The position numbers were made by a program, and so were the translations under genes. From Chloroflexota bacterium (GTDB taxonomy: Bacteria; Chloroflexota; Anaerolineae; Promineifilales; Promineifilaceae), in the NCBI GenBank assembly GCA_024275635.1, contig JAJRYT010000203.1, positions 1 through 46,417 of the forward strand: 46,417 nucleotides of DNA, in the 5' to 3' direction. A model generated the notes under the pieces. The model ran no database searches. It was not told the origin of the DNA and was given only the letters and a program-made list of their open reading frames with translations. Shown piece after piece: positions 1 to 7,467 of this stretch (within the stretch, counting starts at the first letter, position 1; every line of letters starts with the position of its first letter).

Positions 1-60
1 AGTCAATGCAACTTTACTCGAGTACGAATATTTGAACATCGCATAAAAAGAGTGACATGC
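1..60. repeat. Left copy of 60-bp terminal direct repeat
   Basis: Bases 1-60 are identical to bases 46358-46417, the last 60 of the window. The stretch is AT-rich and non-coding. It could be the overlap left by an assembler on a circular path, or the two ends of a contig broken inside the same dispersed repeat. The matching 16-bp inverted repeat around it (122-137 and 46283-46298) favours a dispersed element. Confidence 0.95.
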
Positions 61-121
61 AAATATTATTTGAATACAAACCCACGCGGTCGAGTACGGT
101 TTGGAAGCAATCTGTTAGGAA

Positions 122-137
122 TGTACAAAGTCGAGCT
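122..137. repeat. Right terminal inverted repeat of a MITE-like element spanning the window ends
   Basis: TGTACAAAGTCGAGCT here is the exact reverse complement of 46283-46298. If the window ends are joined through the 60-bp overlap, the two 16-mers enclose about 180 bp of AT-rich non-coding DNA, giving an element of about 212 bp. No transposase is inside. That it is a MITE is an inference. Confidence 0.5.
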
Positions 138-220
138 TAGATAAGAGTTATTGGTTATTAGTCGCTCAAGCAATAACCAATAACAGGCTCTGTTGCGTAA
201 GTTAATTAATTCTCATTCCT
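138..220. repeat. Dispersed 83-bp hairpin repeat, copy A
   Basis: This matches 17629-17709 with only a few differences: five loop positions, one substitution and a 2-3-nt indel. It holds a perfect 13-bp stem (GTTATTGGTTATT and its complement) with a 12-nt loop, followed by CTCTGTTGCGTAAGTT. The last base touches the stop codon of the response regulator. The GG(C/T)TCTGTTGC stretch resembles the ends of IS6-family elements, but no transposase is present. A solo IS end or a MITE is possible. Confidence 0.8.
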
Positions 221-906
221 TAATCTGTATCAGGCAAAGAGATATTGAAAATATACCCTTTGCCACGTACTGTTCGTAACAATTCAGGACGGGCCGGGTT
301 TTCTTCAATGATCTCCCGCAGCCAACGAATATGCACATCCAATGTGCGCGTATCGCCCACATAATCCGTGTTCCAAACATTTTGCATAAGCTGAGGACGG
401 CTTACCAATTCGTTGGGGTAGCGCATAAATTCCTCCAGCAGATGAGCCAGTTTAGGCGTCAGACGGCGCTCCCCTTGCTCGCCAACCACAACAGAGGGTT
501 TAGAATGATATAACGTGACGTGTCCACAGCGCACAACTTCTTCAGCCGTATCATCGGCAGGAAGCAAGGTTCGGATACGATTCAACAATTTACGGGCTGT
601 GTAAGGATGTTCCAGGTAGATATCCGCTTCGGCGGTACGATCTTCGGGCTGTCCAGCGGGGCGGCTGTGAATAATGGGGGTGTCACCCAGAGCGCGGCGA
701 AGGCGCAGGCAGCTACGCACACCGCTGGAACGCATCGTTGAAGCATCAAACACGACCAAGTGCGGTTGACATGATGTGATCAAAGATATGGCCGCCGCCC
801 CCGTGTGAACAACTTTTAGATGATAACCGACTTTCTCAAGCGCAGGTCCCATCGAGCTGTCCCCAGCGTTCTTACCCTCCACCAACAGTATAACCGCCTC
901 CTGCAT
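220..906 (-). CDS. OmpR/PhoB-family response regulator with degenerate receiver
   Basis: The 228-residue protein has an N-terminal receiver-like domain (about residues 4-113) and a C-terminal winged-helix DNA-binding domain (about 125-222) ending in the typical 'RTVRGKGYIF'. A candidate phospho-acceptor Asp is visible in 'VVFDAS'. The N-terminal acidic pair is reduced to 'VEGKN', and the conserved Lys of the KP motif reads His ('LEHPYT'). By family knowledge such changes weaken or abolish phosphorylation, so it may act without a kinase or bind another signal. No histidine kinase is adjacent. The start is supported by AAGGAAGG just upstream and a TATAAT promoter at 951-978. The 3' end abuts a dispersed repeat. 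Confidence 0.88.
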   Translation of the reverse strand: MQEAVILLVEGKNAGDSSMGPALEKVGYHLKVVHTGAAAISLITSCQPHLVVFDASTMRSSGVRSCLRLRRALGDTPIIHSRPAGQPEDRTAEADIYLEHPYTARKLLNRIRTLLPADDTAEEVVRCGHVTLYHSKPSVVVGEQGERRLTPKLAHLLEEFMRYPNELVSRPQLMQNVWNTDYVGDTRTLDVHIRWLREIIEENPARPELLRTVRGKGYIFNISLPDTD

Positions 907-1236
907 AAACGAATTCCTTCCTTAAAAATTTGCGAATACTCGGCAAAGACATTATAAGCATAAAAAATGACCATGCAAATCAAATAGGTAACAATTTAGG
1001 GGCAACCTTAACACAATTAGCTGCTCTGAAACGAGACGGCTTTTTCTACGTATGGTATGCTAATGAAAACATGAGATTGGGAGAGTTGATCTCACAATTA
1101 CTCAGTCTCTTAATCCCTATTACTCGAAACTGGACACTGGCGTTTTTTACTTATCCCCGTGTAGAGGGGTTTTGAAAATCGCCTTACGCACCAGAGAGAA
1201 ATCTAATCTGACGAATACGATATGCAAGGAGTAACG
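907..1236. other. Intergenic region between divergent genes
   Basis: This AT-rich stretch holds the leftward promoter of the response regulator and the leader of the rightward ABC operon. CTGGACACTGGCGTTTTTT near 1130-1148 recurs with one mismatch at 11988-12006, again about 100 bp upstream of a rightward gene. An 81-codon open frame (930-1175) has no ribosome-binding site and overlaps the promoter, so I do not call it a gene. Confidence 0.6.
951..978 (-). promoter_or_regulatory. Sigma-70-type promoter of the response regulator
   Basis: Reading leftward, TTGCAT (complement of 973-978) is followed after 16 bp by TATAAT (complement of 951-956), about 45 bp before the start codon at 906. Confidence 0.65.
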
Positions 1237-2139
1237 ATGAGCAGTGTTGTTCTGGAAAATGTCACCAAACAATTTGGCAGCACCCAGGCGGCGAATGATG
1301 TTAGTTTTCATGTGGAGCCGGGGGAGATTTTTGGGCTTCTGGGGCCAAATGGAGCCGGTAAAACGACAACGATTCGGATGATGCTGGATATTCTGCGCCC
1401 GGATAACGGCCGTATTGAGATATTCGGCGGCTCTATGACCGAGAAGAAGAAAAACCAGATTGGTTACCTGCCGGAAGAACGCGGTCTTTACGCCGACCTT
1501 AAGTTGATGGACGTAATTTTATACCTGGCGTCATTAAAGGGGATGCGGAAGGAAACGGCCGTTTCTGCCGCCGAAACCTACCTTAAACGCCTCGACTTGT
1601 GGGAGCATAAAGATAAAAAAATGAGCGCCCTCAGCCGGGGGATGCACCAAAAAGCCCAGTTCATCGTCACCGTACTGCACGACCCTGACCTCATCATTGT
1701 GGACGAACCCTTCTCCGGTCTTGACCCGGTTAACACCGAACTCATTCGCCGGATGATTTTGGAACTACGCGACCAGGGTAAAGCGATCATTATGTCCACC
1801 CACCAGATGCACCAAGTAGAAGCGATGTGTGACCGAATGGTCCTTATCCATCACGGCCGTATTGTCCTGGATGGCGCAGTAGATGCCGTGCGTCGCCAAT
1901 TTGCGGGCAACACCGTCGAAGTCAGCGGTAGCGGGCCATTTGACCAACTGCCGCAGGTACAGTTGGCCCAGCATCACAACCATACCTGGCAGCTCACACT
2001 CGCCGACGGGGTCACGTCGCATGAACTGCTGCGCGAACTGGTTGAGAACGAGGCCATCACGGTGGAGCATTTTTCGATAGCCCTCCCCAGCCTGAATGAG
2101 ATTTTTATCCGCATCGTTGGGCAAGATAATTTGGATTGA
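1237..2139 (+). CDS. ABC transporter ATP-binding protein (NatA-like exporter)
   Basis: The 300-residue ATPase should energise the two adjacent ABC-2 permeases at the inner face of the membrane. It shows Walker A (GPNGAGKTT), signature (LSRGM), Walker B with catalytic Glu (LIIVDEPFSGLDP) and the H-loop (STHQMHQ), followed by a C-terminal extension of the DUF4162 type. An upstream in-frame ATG at 1222 is possible, but AAGGAG at 1225-1230 lies 6 bp before ATG 1237, which fixes the start. The stop is one base from the next start, so the pair is co-translated. The order ATPase-permease-permease resembles the NatAB/YhaQP group, linked in other bacteria to sodium or drug export. The substrate here is not evident. 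Confidence 0.93.
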   Translation: MSSVVLENVTKQFGSTQAANDVSFHVEPGEIFGLLGPNGAGKTTTIRMMLDILRPDNGRIEIFGGSMTEKKKNQIGYLPEERGLYADLKLMDVILYLASLKGMRKETAVSAAETYLKRLDLWEHKDKKMSALSRGMHQKAQFIVTVLHDPDLIIVDEPFSGLDPVNTELIRRMILELRDQGKAIIMSTHQMHQVEAMCDRMVLIHHGRIVLDGAVDAVRRQFAGNTVEVSGSGPFDQLPQVQLAQHHNHTWQLTLADGVTSHELLRELVENEAITVEHFSIALPSLNEIFIRIVGQDNLD

Positions 2140-2140
2140 C

Positions 2141-3340
2141 ATGAACAAAACACTTTTAGTCATGCGACATGAATTTTGGCGGCATATAAAGCGGCGCAGT
2201 TTCATTTTTGCCGTTTTAGGGCTGCCTGCTATTATGCTGTTAGTGGCCGGCGGCGTTATCTTATTTTTTAGTCAAAAGGCAGAAGAACCGGTTGGCGTGG
2301 TTGACCGGGCCGGTGTGTTGATGGAACCGGCCGTTTATCAAGCAATTAATGAGGATACAATTCCATTTATATTTTTTGTTGATGAAACGGCCGTTCAATC
2401 CGCCCTATCCCAAAAAGAAATCCAGGCCTATATCCTCATTCCGGCTGACTACCTGGAATCCGGTCGAGTCACCCTCTACCACCAGGGAGACGCCTTTGAC
2501 GAAATTGGCGGCGAGGTGGCCGACTATTTGCGGACCAGTTTACTGGCCGGCGGCGATCCGCTCCTGCTGGAACGATTCCGCGATAACAACCTGGACGTTA
2601 CCTTTATCTCCTTAGCGCCAGACAGTGGGAGCGACTCGATTTCCGGCATCATCCTCTCCTTCGTCATCGGCTTTATTTTCCTCATCGGCATCTTCTCCAC
2701 TTCCGGCTTTCTCATCCAGGCTATTGTGGACGAGAAGGAAAACCGCACGATGGAGATTTTGATTACCTCCCTCAAACCGTCACAATTGATAGTGGGTAAA
2801 ATTATAGGTCTGGTCGGCCTGGGATTTATTCAAATCGCGGTCTGGCTGGGATTGGCCGCGCTGGGCATTGCCATTGCCCAGGCCAATATCCCTCAGTTTG
2901 AACCGGTGACATTTTCCCGATCCACTGTCCTGGTGGCGGTGGGCTGGTTTGTGCCATTTTATGTGATGATTGCGGCGCTGATTACGGCGATTGGAATTAG
3001 CATAACGGCCGTTGCCGAAGGCCAGTCAATCGTCGCCATCATCAACATTTTGTCCGTGTTTCCGCTCTATTTCACCGGACTTATCTTCGAAAGCCCCAAC
3101 AGCGCCCTATCCGTCACTTTAAGCCTGATTCCTTTTTCAGCCCCGCTGACTATCCTCACCCGGACGCAGTTGACAACCGTACCGGCCTGGCAGTACGCGC
3201 TCAGTTGGGGAATTCTGGCGGGAACGGCCGTGCTGGCCCTCTTCCTGGTCAGCCGTCTGCTCGAATTTGGGTTGCTGCGCTACGGCAAAAAGCTGGCCTT
3301 TCGCAATGTCATAAAAGCGGTACGCACAAATACCAACTAA
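2141..3340 (+). CDS. ABC-2 type permease (NatB-like)
   Basis: The 399-residue membrane protein is the first permease of the exporter. One transmembrane helix lies near residues 20-42, then a roughly 140-residue extracytoplasmic domain, then about five helices in the C-terminal half. The conserved cytoplasmic motif after the second helix reads 'DEKENRTMEILITSLKP', typical of NatB/YhaP permeases. An in-frame start at 2096 exists, but it would overlap the ATPase gene. ATG 2141 follows the ATPase stop by one base and gives the usual N-terminus ('MNKTLLVMRHEF'). The next gene is a paralogue of this one carrying an in-frame stop, so this may be the only working permease. Confidence 0.9.
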   Translation: MNKTLLVMRHEFWRHIKRRSFIFAVLGLPAIMLLVAGGVILFFSQKAEEPVGVVDRAGVLMEPAVYQAINEDTIPFIFFVDETAVQSALSQKEIQAYILIPADYLESGRVTLYHQGDAFDEIGGEVADYLRTSLLAGGDPLLLERFRDNNLDVTFISLAPDSGSDSISGIILSFVIGFIFLIGIFSTSGFLIQAIVDEKENRTMEILITSLKPSQLIVGKIIGLVGLGFIQIAVWLGLAALGIAIAQANIPQFEPVTFSRSTVLVAVGWFVPFYVMIAALITAIGISITAVAEGQSIVAIINILSVFPLYFTGLIFESPNSALSVTLSLIPFSAPLTILTRTQLTTVPAWQYALSWGILAGTAVLALFLVSRLLEFGLLRYGKKLAFRNVIKAVRTNTN

Positions 3341-3341
3341 A

Positions 3342-3376
3342 GACTGGAGACCAATTTCAGTCTCCAATCTCCAGTC
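3342..3376. repeat. Heptad repeat array (intergenic)
   Basis: Five consecutive 7-mers of the GACTGGA / TCCAGTC type lie between the two permease genes. The two halves are inverted relative to each other, so the transcript could fold. This is one of eight such phased arrays in the window. Confidence 0.7.
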
Positions 3377-3392
3377 CCACAAGGACAACCCT

Positions 3393-4628
3393 ATGAGAAC
3401 AAAAGTATTCCTGGTTGCCAAGCACGAATTCATTTCCACCCTCAAACGCCGGTCAGCCCAATTTGCCATCTTTGGCCTGCCCATCTTGTCACTGCTCATC
3501 CTCACTGGCATCAATCGGCTCGCCGACTCGCAGCGCGGAGAGGACAGCGCCTTGTCCAGCTTCGTCTCCGACGCCAACGAAAAAGTCTTGCCTGTTGGCT
3601 TAGTAGACGAAACCGGTCAACTCACCCAATTCTCGCCGCCAGCCGATACCTTGTTTGCCCTTTATCCTGATTTAGACGCCGCCAAAACCGCGTATGAAGC
3701 GGACGAAATCAGCCGCTATTACCAGATTCCGGCCAACTTTCTAACCAACGGAGAAATCTTCCAGTACGCAGATGCTGTGTCGCTGGAATCATTTGAGGAT
3801 TACACGCTCTATTCGCTGCTGGCCGAGAATTTTATCGGGGATGAAGCGCCAGTTACGCTGGTTATCGCCCCTTTGCAACAATACGAAGAGATTGATTTGA
3901 GCGCCACCGAAGCCTAATCGGGCCAAGGTTTCTTCGCCGCGTTAGGATTAGCCATGGGCATCGCCATATTGTTTTATTTGACGGTGATCGGCGCCGCCGG
4001 CTACTTGCTGCAAAGTTTGGGCAAGGAAAAAGAGGGCCGGGTGATGGAAATCTTGTTGTCGTCGCTGCGGCCGCTTGAGCTGCTGACGGGCAAAGTGCTG
4101 GGGCTGGGCGGGATTGGCCTGCTGCAAATGGCGGTATGGAGCCTCCTGGCCTTTACTATCTTCCAACGCGGCGACAGTCTGTTCAACAACATCACCCTGC
4201 CCACGCTGACGGCCGGGGCCTGGATTTTGACGATTCTACATTTCATCGTCGGGTACCTGGTGTATGCCAGCCTCTTTGCCGGATTAGGCGCGATTGTACC
4301 CAATGTCAAGGAAGGGTCACAATACACATTCCTGCTCATGCTGCCCACCTTTTTACCTATGTGGTTCAACAGCATCATGATTTCAGCGCCCAATGGCCTG
4401 TTTGCCACCACCTTAAGCCTGGTTCCGCTCACGGCTCCATTAGCGATGCCGATGCGGTTGGCAATTACGGCCGTTCCCCCCTGGCAGTGGTTGGTAAGTT
4501 TGAGTGTGTCGTTGGCAGCGGCCGTTCTCCTCCTCTGGGCCGCCACCAAATTCTTCCGCAGCCAGACCCTGCTCACCGGCCAAAGCTTTTCACCGAAGGT
4601 GATCTGGCGCACACTGCGTAGTGCATAA
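3393..4628 (+). pseudogene. Second ABC-2 permease, interrupted by an in-frame TAA
   Basis: Two open stretches (3393-3917 and 3954-4628) are in the same frame and are separated only by TAA at 3915-3917 and 12 sense codons. Read through, they give about 411 residues, close to the 399 of the upstream paralogue and with the same plan. There is an N-terminal helix ('KHEFISTLKRRSAQFAIFG'), an extracytoplasmic domain, the 'KEKEGRVMEILLSSLRP' motif and C-terminal helices. The stop falls just before the second membrane segment. AAGGA precedes ATG 3393. A recent nonsense mutation is likeliest. A sequencing or assembly error, strain mixture or readthrough cannot be excluded. The ATG at 3954 lacks a ribosome-binding site, so a separate second gene is unlikely. 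Confidence 0.85.
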
Positions 4629-4634
4629 TTCAAT

Positions 4635-4667
4635 AACCTCCCGGAGGTTCAGAACCTCCGGGAGGTT
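4635..4667. terminator. Perfect 15-bp hairpin after the ABC operon
   Basis: AACCTCCCGGAGGTT and its exact complement are separated by CAG, 6 bp after the permease stop. There is no T-run. It belongs to the same family as the hairpin at 23340-23372, so it is a dispersed intergenic palindrome that may also end transcription. Confidence 0.7.
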
Positions 4668-4676
4668 GCACTTAAT

Positions 4677-4705
4677 TTGACACGATTTCGCTGCAAGATT
4701 ATAAT
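4677..4705 (+). promoter_or_regulatory. Consensus sigma-70-type promoter of tRNA-Gly
   Basis: TTGACA (4677-4682), a 17-bp spacer and TATAAT (4700-4705) match the consensus exactly. The expected start near 4712 is 7 bp before the tRNA. Confidence 0.9.
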
Positions 4706-4718
4706 TTTCCTCGTCAGT

Positions 4719-4792
4719 GCGGCTATGGTGAAGTGGTATCACAGCAGCTTCCCAAGCTGTTATCTCGGGTTCGAGTCCCGATAGCCGCTCCA
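4719..4792 (+). tRNA. tRNA-Gly (anticodon CCC)
   Basis: A full cloverleaf can be drawn. The acceptor GCGGCTA pairs with TAGCCGC. The D-stem is GTGA/TCAC, and the anticodon stem GCAGC/GCTGT carries the loop TTCCCAA (anticodon CCC, reading GGG). The T-stem TCGGG/CCCGA carries TTCGAGT. The discriminator T is followed by an encoded CCA. It has its own consensus promoter and a terminator immediately downstream. Confidence 0.96.
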
Positions 4793-4794
4793 AG

Positions 4795-4824
4795 AAAAAT
4801 AGGCCCGCGCGGCCTATTTTTTTA
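4795..4824 (+). terminator. Rho-independent terminator of tRNA-Gly
   Basis: A GC-rich stem (ATAGGCC / GGCCTAT around a GCGC centre) is followed by a run of seven to eight T, starting 3 bases after the tRNA. Confidence 0.9.
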
Positions 4825-4837
4825 TCAGGCAACAACC

Positions 4838-4892
4838 GATCAGAGAAAGAAGCGGATAAAAGAGTGTTCTTTATCCGCTTCTTTCTCTGATC
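4838..4892. repeat. Perfect 23-bp inverted repeat with 9-nt loop
   Basis: Bases 4838-4860 are exactly complementary to 4870-4892 around the loop AGAGTGTTC. No T-run follows, so it is not a canonical terminator. It sits 30 bp before the glycosyltransferase start, so its transcript would form a very stable leader hairpin. Confidence 0.85.
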
Positions 4893-4922
4893 CGCAGTTA
4901 CTTTTACAAGAAGGGCAATCGC

Positions 4923-5606
4923 ATGAAAACGGCCGTTATCATCCCCGCGCTCAACGAAGCCGGCAACATCGCTAAATTAGTTCAGGAAACAATGACTCAA
5001 CCGGTGGAGTGGGTATTTGTGGCCGATAATGGCTCGACAGATAAAACGGCCGTTCTTGCCCAAAAAGCCGGCGCTATCGTCATCAGCGAACCCCGGCGCG
5101 GCTATGGGTACGCCTGCGCCGCGGGAACAAAAGCCGCCCTGGCTGCCGGCGCCGGCATTTTAGCCTACATGGACGGCGATTTCAGCTCCCTCCACATCGA
5201 ATTACCACGCCTGCTCGCGCCTATCAAACAAAACCAGGCCGATTTAGTTCTTGGTTCGCGTGTACTGGGCCATATCGCCGCCGGGGCGATGCTGCCCCAC
5301 CAGCGCTTCGGCAACTGGCTCTCCGCCCGCCTGATGAGCCGCCTCTACCATGTTACCGTCACCGATTTAGGGCCGTACCGCGCCATCCGCGCCGACCTGA
5401 TGCGCTCCCTGAAGATGTGCGAAATGACGTTTGGCTGGCCGACGGAGATGATGGTGAAAGTAGCGAAGGGGAACGGCCGTATCATCGAAGTCCCGGTCAG
5501 CTGGCATGTACGGCGGAGCGGCCGCTCCAAAGTCAGTGGAACCCTACGCGGCTCCCTCCTGGCCGCTTACTACATTCTCGGCGTCACCCTGCGTTATGCG
5601 CGGTAG
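4923..5606 (+). CDS. Glycosyltransferase family 2 (DPM1-like)
   Basis: The 227-residue GT-A-fold enzyme is predicted to move a sugar from a nucleotide donor to a lipid or other acceptor on the cytoplasmic side of the membrane. It begins with 'AVIIPALNEAGNIAKLV', followed by the nucleotide-binding 'DNGSTDKT' and the metal-binding 'YMDGDFS', and 'LGSRVLG' comes later. A short hydrophobic tail replaces the membrane anchor of longer relatives. AAGAAGGG precedes ATG 4923. It converges on a DUF2064 gene. GT2 and DUF2064 (TIGR04282) genes are often neighbours, so they may act in one pathway. The acceptor is unknown. Confidence 0.88.
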   Translation: MKTAVIIPALNEAGNIAKLVQETMTQPVEWVFVADNGSTDKTAVLAQKAGAIVISEPRRGYGYACAAGTKAALAAGAGILAYMDGDFSSLHIELPRLLAPIKQNQADLVLGSRVLGHIAAGAMLPHQRFGNWLSARLMSRLYHVTVTDLGPYRAIRADLMRSLKMCEMTFGWPTEMMVKVAKGNGRIIEVPVSWHVRRSGRSKVSGTLRGSLLAAYYILGVTLRYAR

Positions 5607-5609
5607 AAT

Positions 5610-5637
5610 AGTCTCCAGTCTCTAATCTTCGGTCGCC
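5610..5637. repeat. Short heptad repeat array at a gene end
   Basis: AGTCTCC, AGTCTCT, AATCTTC and GGTCGCC follow each other in 7-bp phase. The array covers the last codons and stop of the leftward DUF2064 gene, so that protein's C-terminus is written in repeat sequence. Confidence 0.55.
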
Positions 5638-6302
5638 GCTGGTTGTCTAAAAAAGCGGTGTGTGTAGCTGGCCGTTTCCTCCCTGGCCAGAAGCGCTCCT
5701 TGCAAACGGCGCAGTTCGGCGGCATCATCCACGTCGTACCAGGATGGCAGTAGCGTAACGCGCAGATTCTCCTCGGCAGCGATGGCGAGGGTATCCTGCA
5801 AAACGTGGTTGGTAGACATTTGCACATCACGCACCAGGCGGGGATGCGGCCGTTTCCAGCCAATCAAATAATACCCCCCATCCTCACACGGTCCTAACAC
5901 CACATCCGCCGCCGGGTCATCCAAACGGGAAAACGCCTGCGCTAAATAATCAACCGGCAGCGTCGGGCTGTCGCTGCTCATCGCCACAGTTTGCGCGTAC
6001 CCGGCGCGATGACAGCGCGTCAAAACATTGTCCAGCCGTTCGCCCAACGTCGCCCCAATTTGTGGCAGTAAGGCAAAATCGGGGGCTAACCGGCGAAAAT
6101 AGGAGGCGGTCTCCGGCGTGGGCGGCGAGTAGACGATGAAGGGCGTGACGCCAGACACGGCACGCGCCCGGTCAAGCGCGTCGCGCAAAAAACATGTGTA
6201 CAATTGGGCGGCTTCGGTCGGCGAAAGAATGGGGGTCAGCCGGGTTTTAGTCTGACCGGGAAACGGCCGTTTCGCCATCACCAGCAGCGCTTTGCGAGCC
6301 AT
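5622..6302 (-). CDS. DUF2064 / TIGR04282-type glycosyltransferase-like protein
   Basis: About 226 residues with a nucleotidyltransferase-like GT-A fold. Visible motifs are 'LLVMAKRPFPGQTKTRLTP' (nucleotide loop), 'SSDSPTLP' (metal-binding DSP) and 'GPCEDGGYYLIG'. The family is annotated as 'arsenosugar biosynthesis glycosyltransferase' from gene context in some bacteria, but most members have no proven substrate. No arsenic gene is in this window, so I would not transfer that role. The start ATG 6302 overlaps the stop of the upstream DoxX gene (TAATG), which implies translational coupling. An in-frame GTG at 6308 is the alternative. The C-terminus runs into a heptad array. Confidence 0.88.
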   Translation of the reverse strand: MARKALLVMAKRPFPGQTKTRLTPILSPTEAAQLYTCFLRDALDRARAVSGVTPFIVYSPPTPETASYFRRLAPDFALLPQIGATLGERLDNVLTRCHRAGYAQTVAMSSDSPTLPVDYLAQAFSRLDDPAADVVLGPCEDGGYYLIGWKRPHPRLVRDVQMSTNHVLQDTLAIAAEENLRVTLLPSWYDVDDAAELRRLQGALLAREETASYTHRFFRQPAATED

Positions 6303-6802
6303 TACCACAAAACAGGGTACGGCGGTTCGCCGCGCGTTTGCGCCAGCCGGCGGTCAATCCCCCAGTGGCGCCCCGCTTTGCTCAAGAAAATGGTCAAGGC
6401 CGACATGAAGAGCAATACATACACCCAAATCCATTCATGGCCGCCGAAGTAGGAAAGAAACAAATTGGCGAAGAAGAACATGGCTGCCAAGCCAAAAAAG
6501 CGGGTAAAGCCACCCAGCAAAAGGGCCAACCCCATGATCAATTCGGCAGTCATCTGGAATATGGCAAACGGCCCGGCGATAGGAGCAACGGCCGTATCCA
6601 AAAACGCCTTGTACCAGCCCAGACTGCTGGCATTGCCGTTTTGAGCGTCAAACAGCCAGTTAAAAAAGCCGGTCAGTCCATCGGCCGAATACAGCCCTTT
6701 AGTTACGTTTTCGTACCAGGTAACCAAAATAATGACGCCAACGGTGATGCGCAGCAAGGCGGCGGCTATCCGTAATTGTTCCGTTTCCTTCTTTTGATTC
6801 AT
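6302..6802 (-). CDS. DoxX family membrane protein
   Basis: The 166-residue protein has about four transmembrane helices, matching the DoxX/SURF4-like family. The family includes the small subunit of archaeal thiosulfate:quinone oxidoreductase and MauD/DoxD relatives, but most bacterial members have no assigned reaction. A second DoxX gene lies just upstream at 6934-7425, so the pair may form a hetero-oligomer (inference). TGGAGA precedes ATG 6802. The stop overlaps the start of the DUF2064 gene. Confidence 0.8.
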   Translation of the reverse strand: MNQKKETEQLRIAAALLRITVGVIILVTWYENVTKGLYSADGLTGFFNWLFDAQNGNASSLGWYKAFLDTAVAPIAGPFAIFQMTAELIMGLALLLGGFTRFFGLAAMFFFANLFLSYFGGHEWIWVYVLLFMSALTIFLSKAGRHWGIDRRLAQTRGEPPYPVLW

Positions 6803-6835
6803 ACAGTCTCCATAACGCGGTAATCTGCAAGTGCG

Positions 6836-6885
6836 AAGTGACTAAGAAGTGACTAAGAAGTGACTAAAATGGGAAGTGACTAAAG
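6836..6885. repeat. 11-bp tandem repeat
   Basis: AAGTGACTAAG recurs in tandem three times, then once more after a short spacer, in the gap between the two DoxX genes. Confidence 0.85.
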
Positions 6886-6933
6886 TGCAAATCGCCACTC
6901 ATTATCATTTGCACGAATGAAACACACTCTTTC

Positions 6934-7425
6934 TTAAGTTAGCCATTGCAGCCAGGGAACGGCCGTAACCTTTTCCCTCAGCCAGCCATCCATCCCCGCC
7001 ATGCGCCCCGCACCTGTTATTGCAAACGTCCCCTGCCACAACGCCAGCATCACATACGACCAGGGCCATTCACCCGGAACTTCCAGCAATCCTATCCCTA
7101 GATTCACCGCCATCAACGCGCCAACCGCCCCGCCCAATCGCGTCAGTGTGCCGGTGAGCAGTGAAAGACCAACCAACAGTTCCGACAAGAAAATAATCCA
7201 GGCAAATAAAGTGAAATTGGGGATGATAACCGCAGCGACAAAGTCGCCGTAAAAGGCAAAAGCCGCGTGCTGGACTTCTAGCTGAAGCCAATCCATCAGC
7301 CCCCGCCCGGCAGCCGGCGCAAAATCTGGCGGCAGCTTCCAGCGCAGGGAAAAGAGCCACAGAACGCCGATTAAAATCCGGCTGACCGCAATCGGCCATA
7401 AAGGGGCGCGTTCCTGTAAATTCAT
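6934..7425 (-). CDS. DoxX-like family membrane protein
   Basis: The 163-residue protein has about four hydrophobic segments (around residues 8-25, 65-90, 95-120 and 125-145) and the 'RxxLGxxxLFxxRWKLPP' N-terminus common in DoxX-like proteins. It is a divergent paralogue of the next gene in the same leftward unit. No clear ribosome-binding site is visible before ATG 7425, and the hairpin at 7437-7467 lies directly in its leader. Function is unknown. Confidence 0.75.
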   Translation of the reverse strand: MNLQERAPLWPIAVSRILIGVLWLFSLRWKLPPDFAPAAGRGLMDWLQLEVQHAAFAFYGDFVAAVIIPNFTLFAWIIFLSELLVGLSLLTGTLTRLGGAVGALMAVNLGIGLLEVPGEWPWSYVMLALWQGTFAITGAGRMAGMDGWLREKVTAVPWLQWLT

Positions 7426-7436
7426 AGGGTATTTTA

Positions 7437-7467
7437 GACCTACGAGGTTTTAGAAACCTCGTAGGTC
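7437..7467. repeat. Intergenic palindrome of the CCTACGAGG family
   Basis: Fourteen-base arms (GACCTACGAGGTTT and its complement) flank TAG. A sister copy with a different loop is at 22007-22039. It covers the stop codon of the leftward ABC ATPase and the leader of the DoxX gene. Confidence 0.85.

Noticed and set aside
930-1175. 81-codon open frame on the + strand
   Set aside because: No ribosome-binding site, no recognisable family, and it overlaps the promoter of the leftward response regulator.
4001-4633. 210-codon leftward frame opposite the broken permease
   Set aside because: Shadow of the permease frame; composition rich in Arg and Pro and no domain.
5622-6302. Arsenosugar biosynthesis role of the DUF2064 protein
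   Set aside because: The family name comes from context in other genomes. No arsenic-related gene is present here.
6836-6885. Short tandem repeat considered as a CRISPR array
   Set aside because: The unit is 11 bp with no unique spacers and no cas genes nearby.
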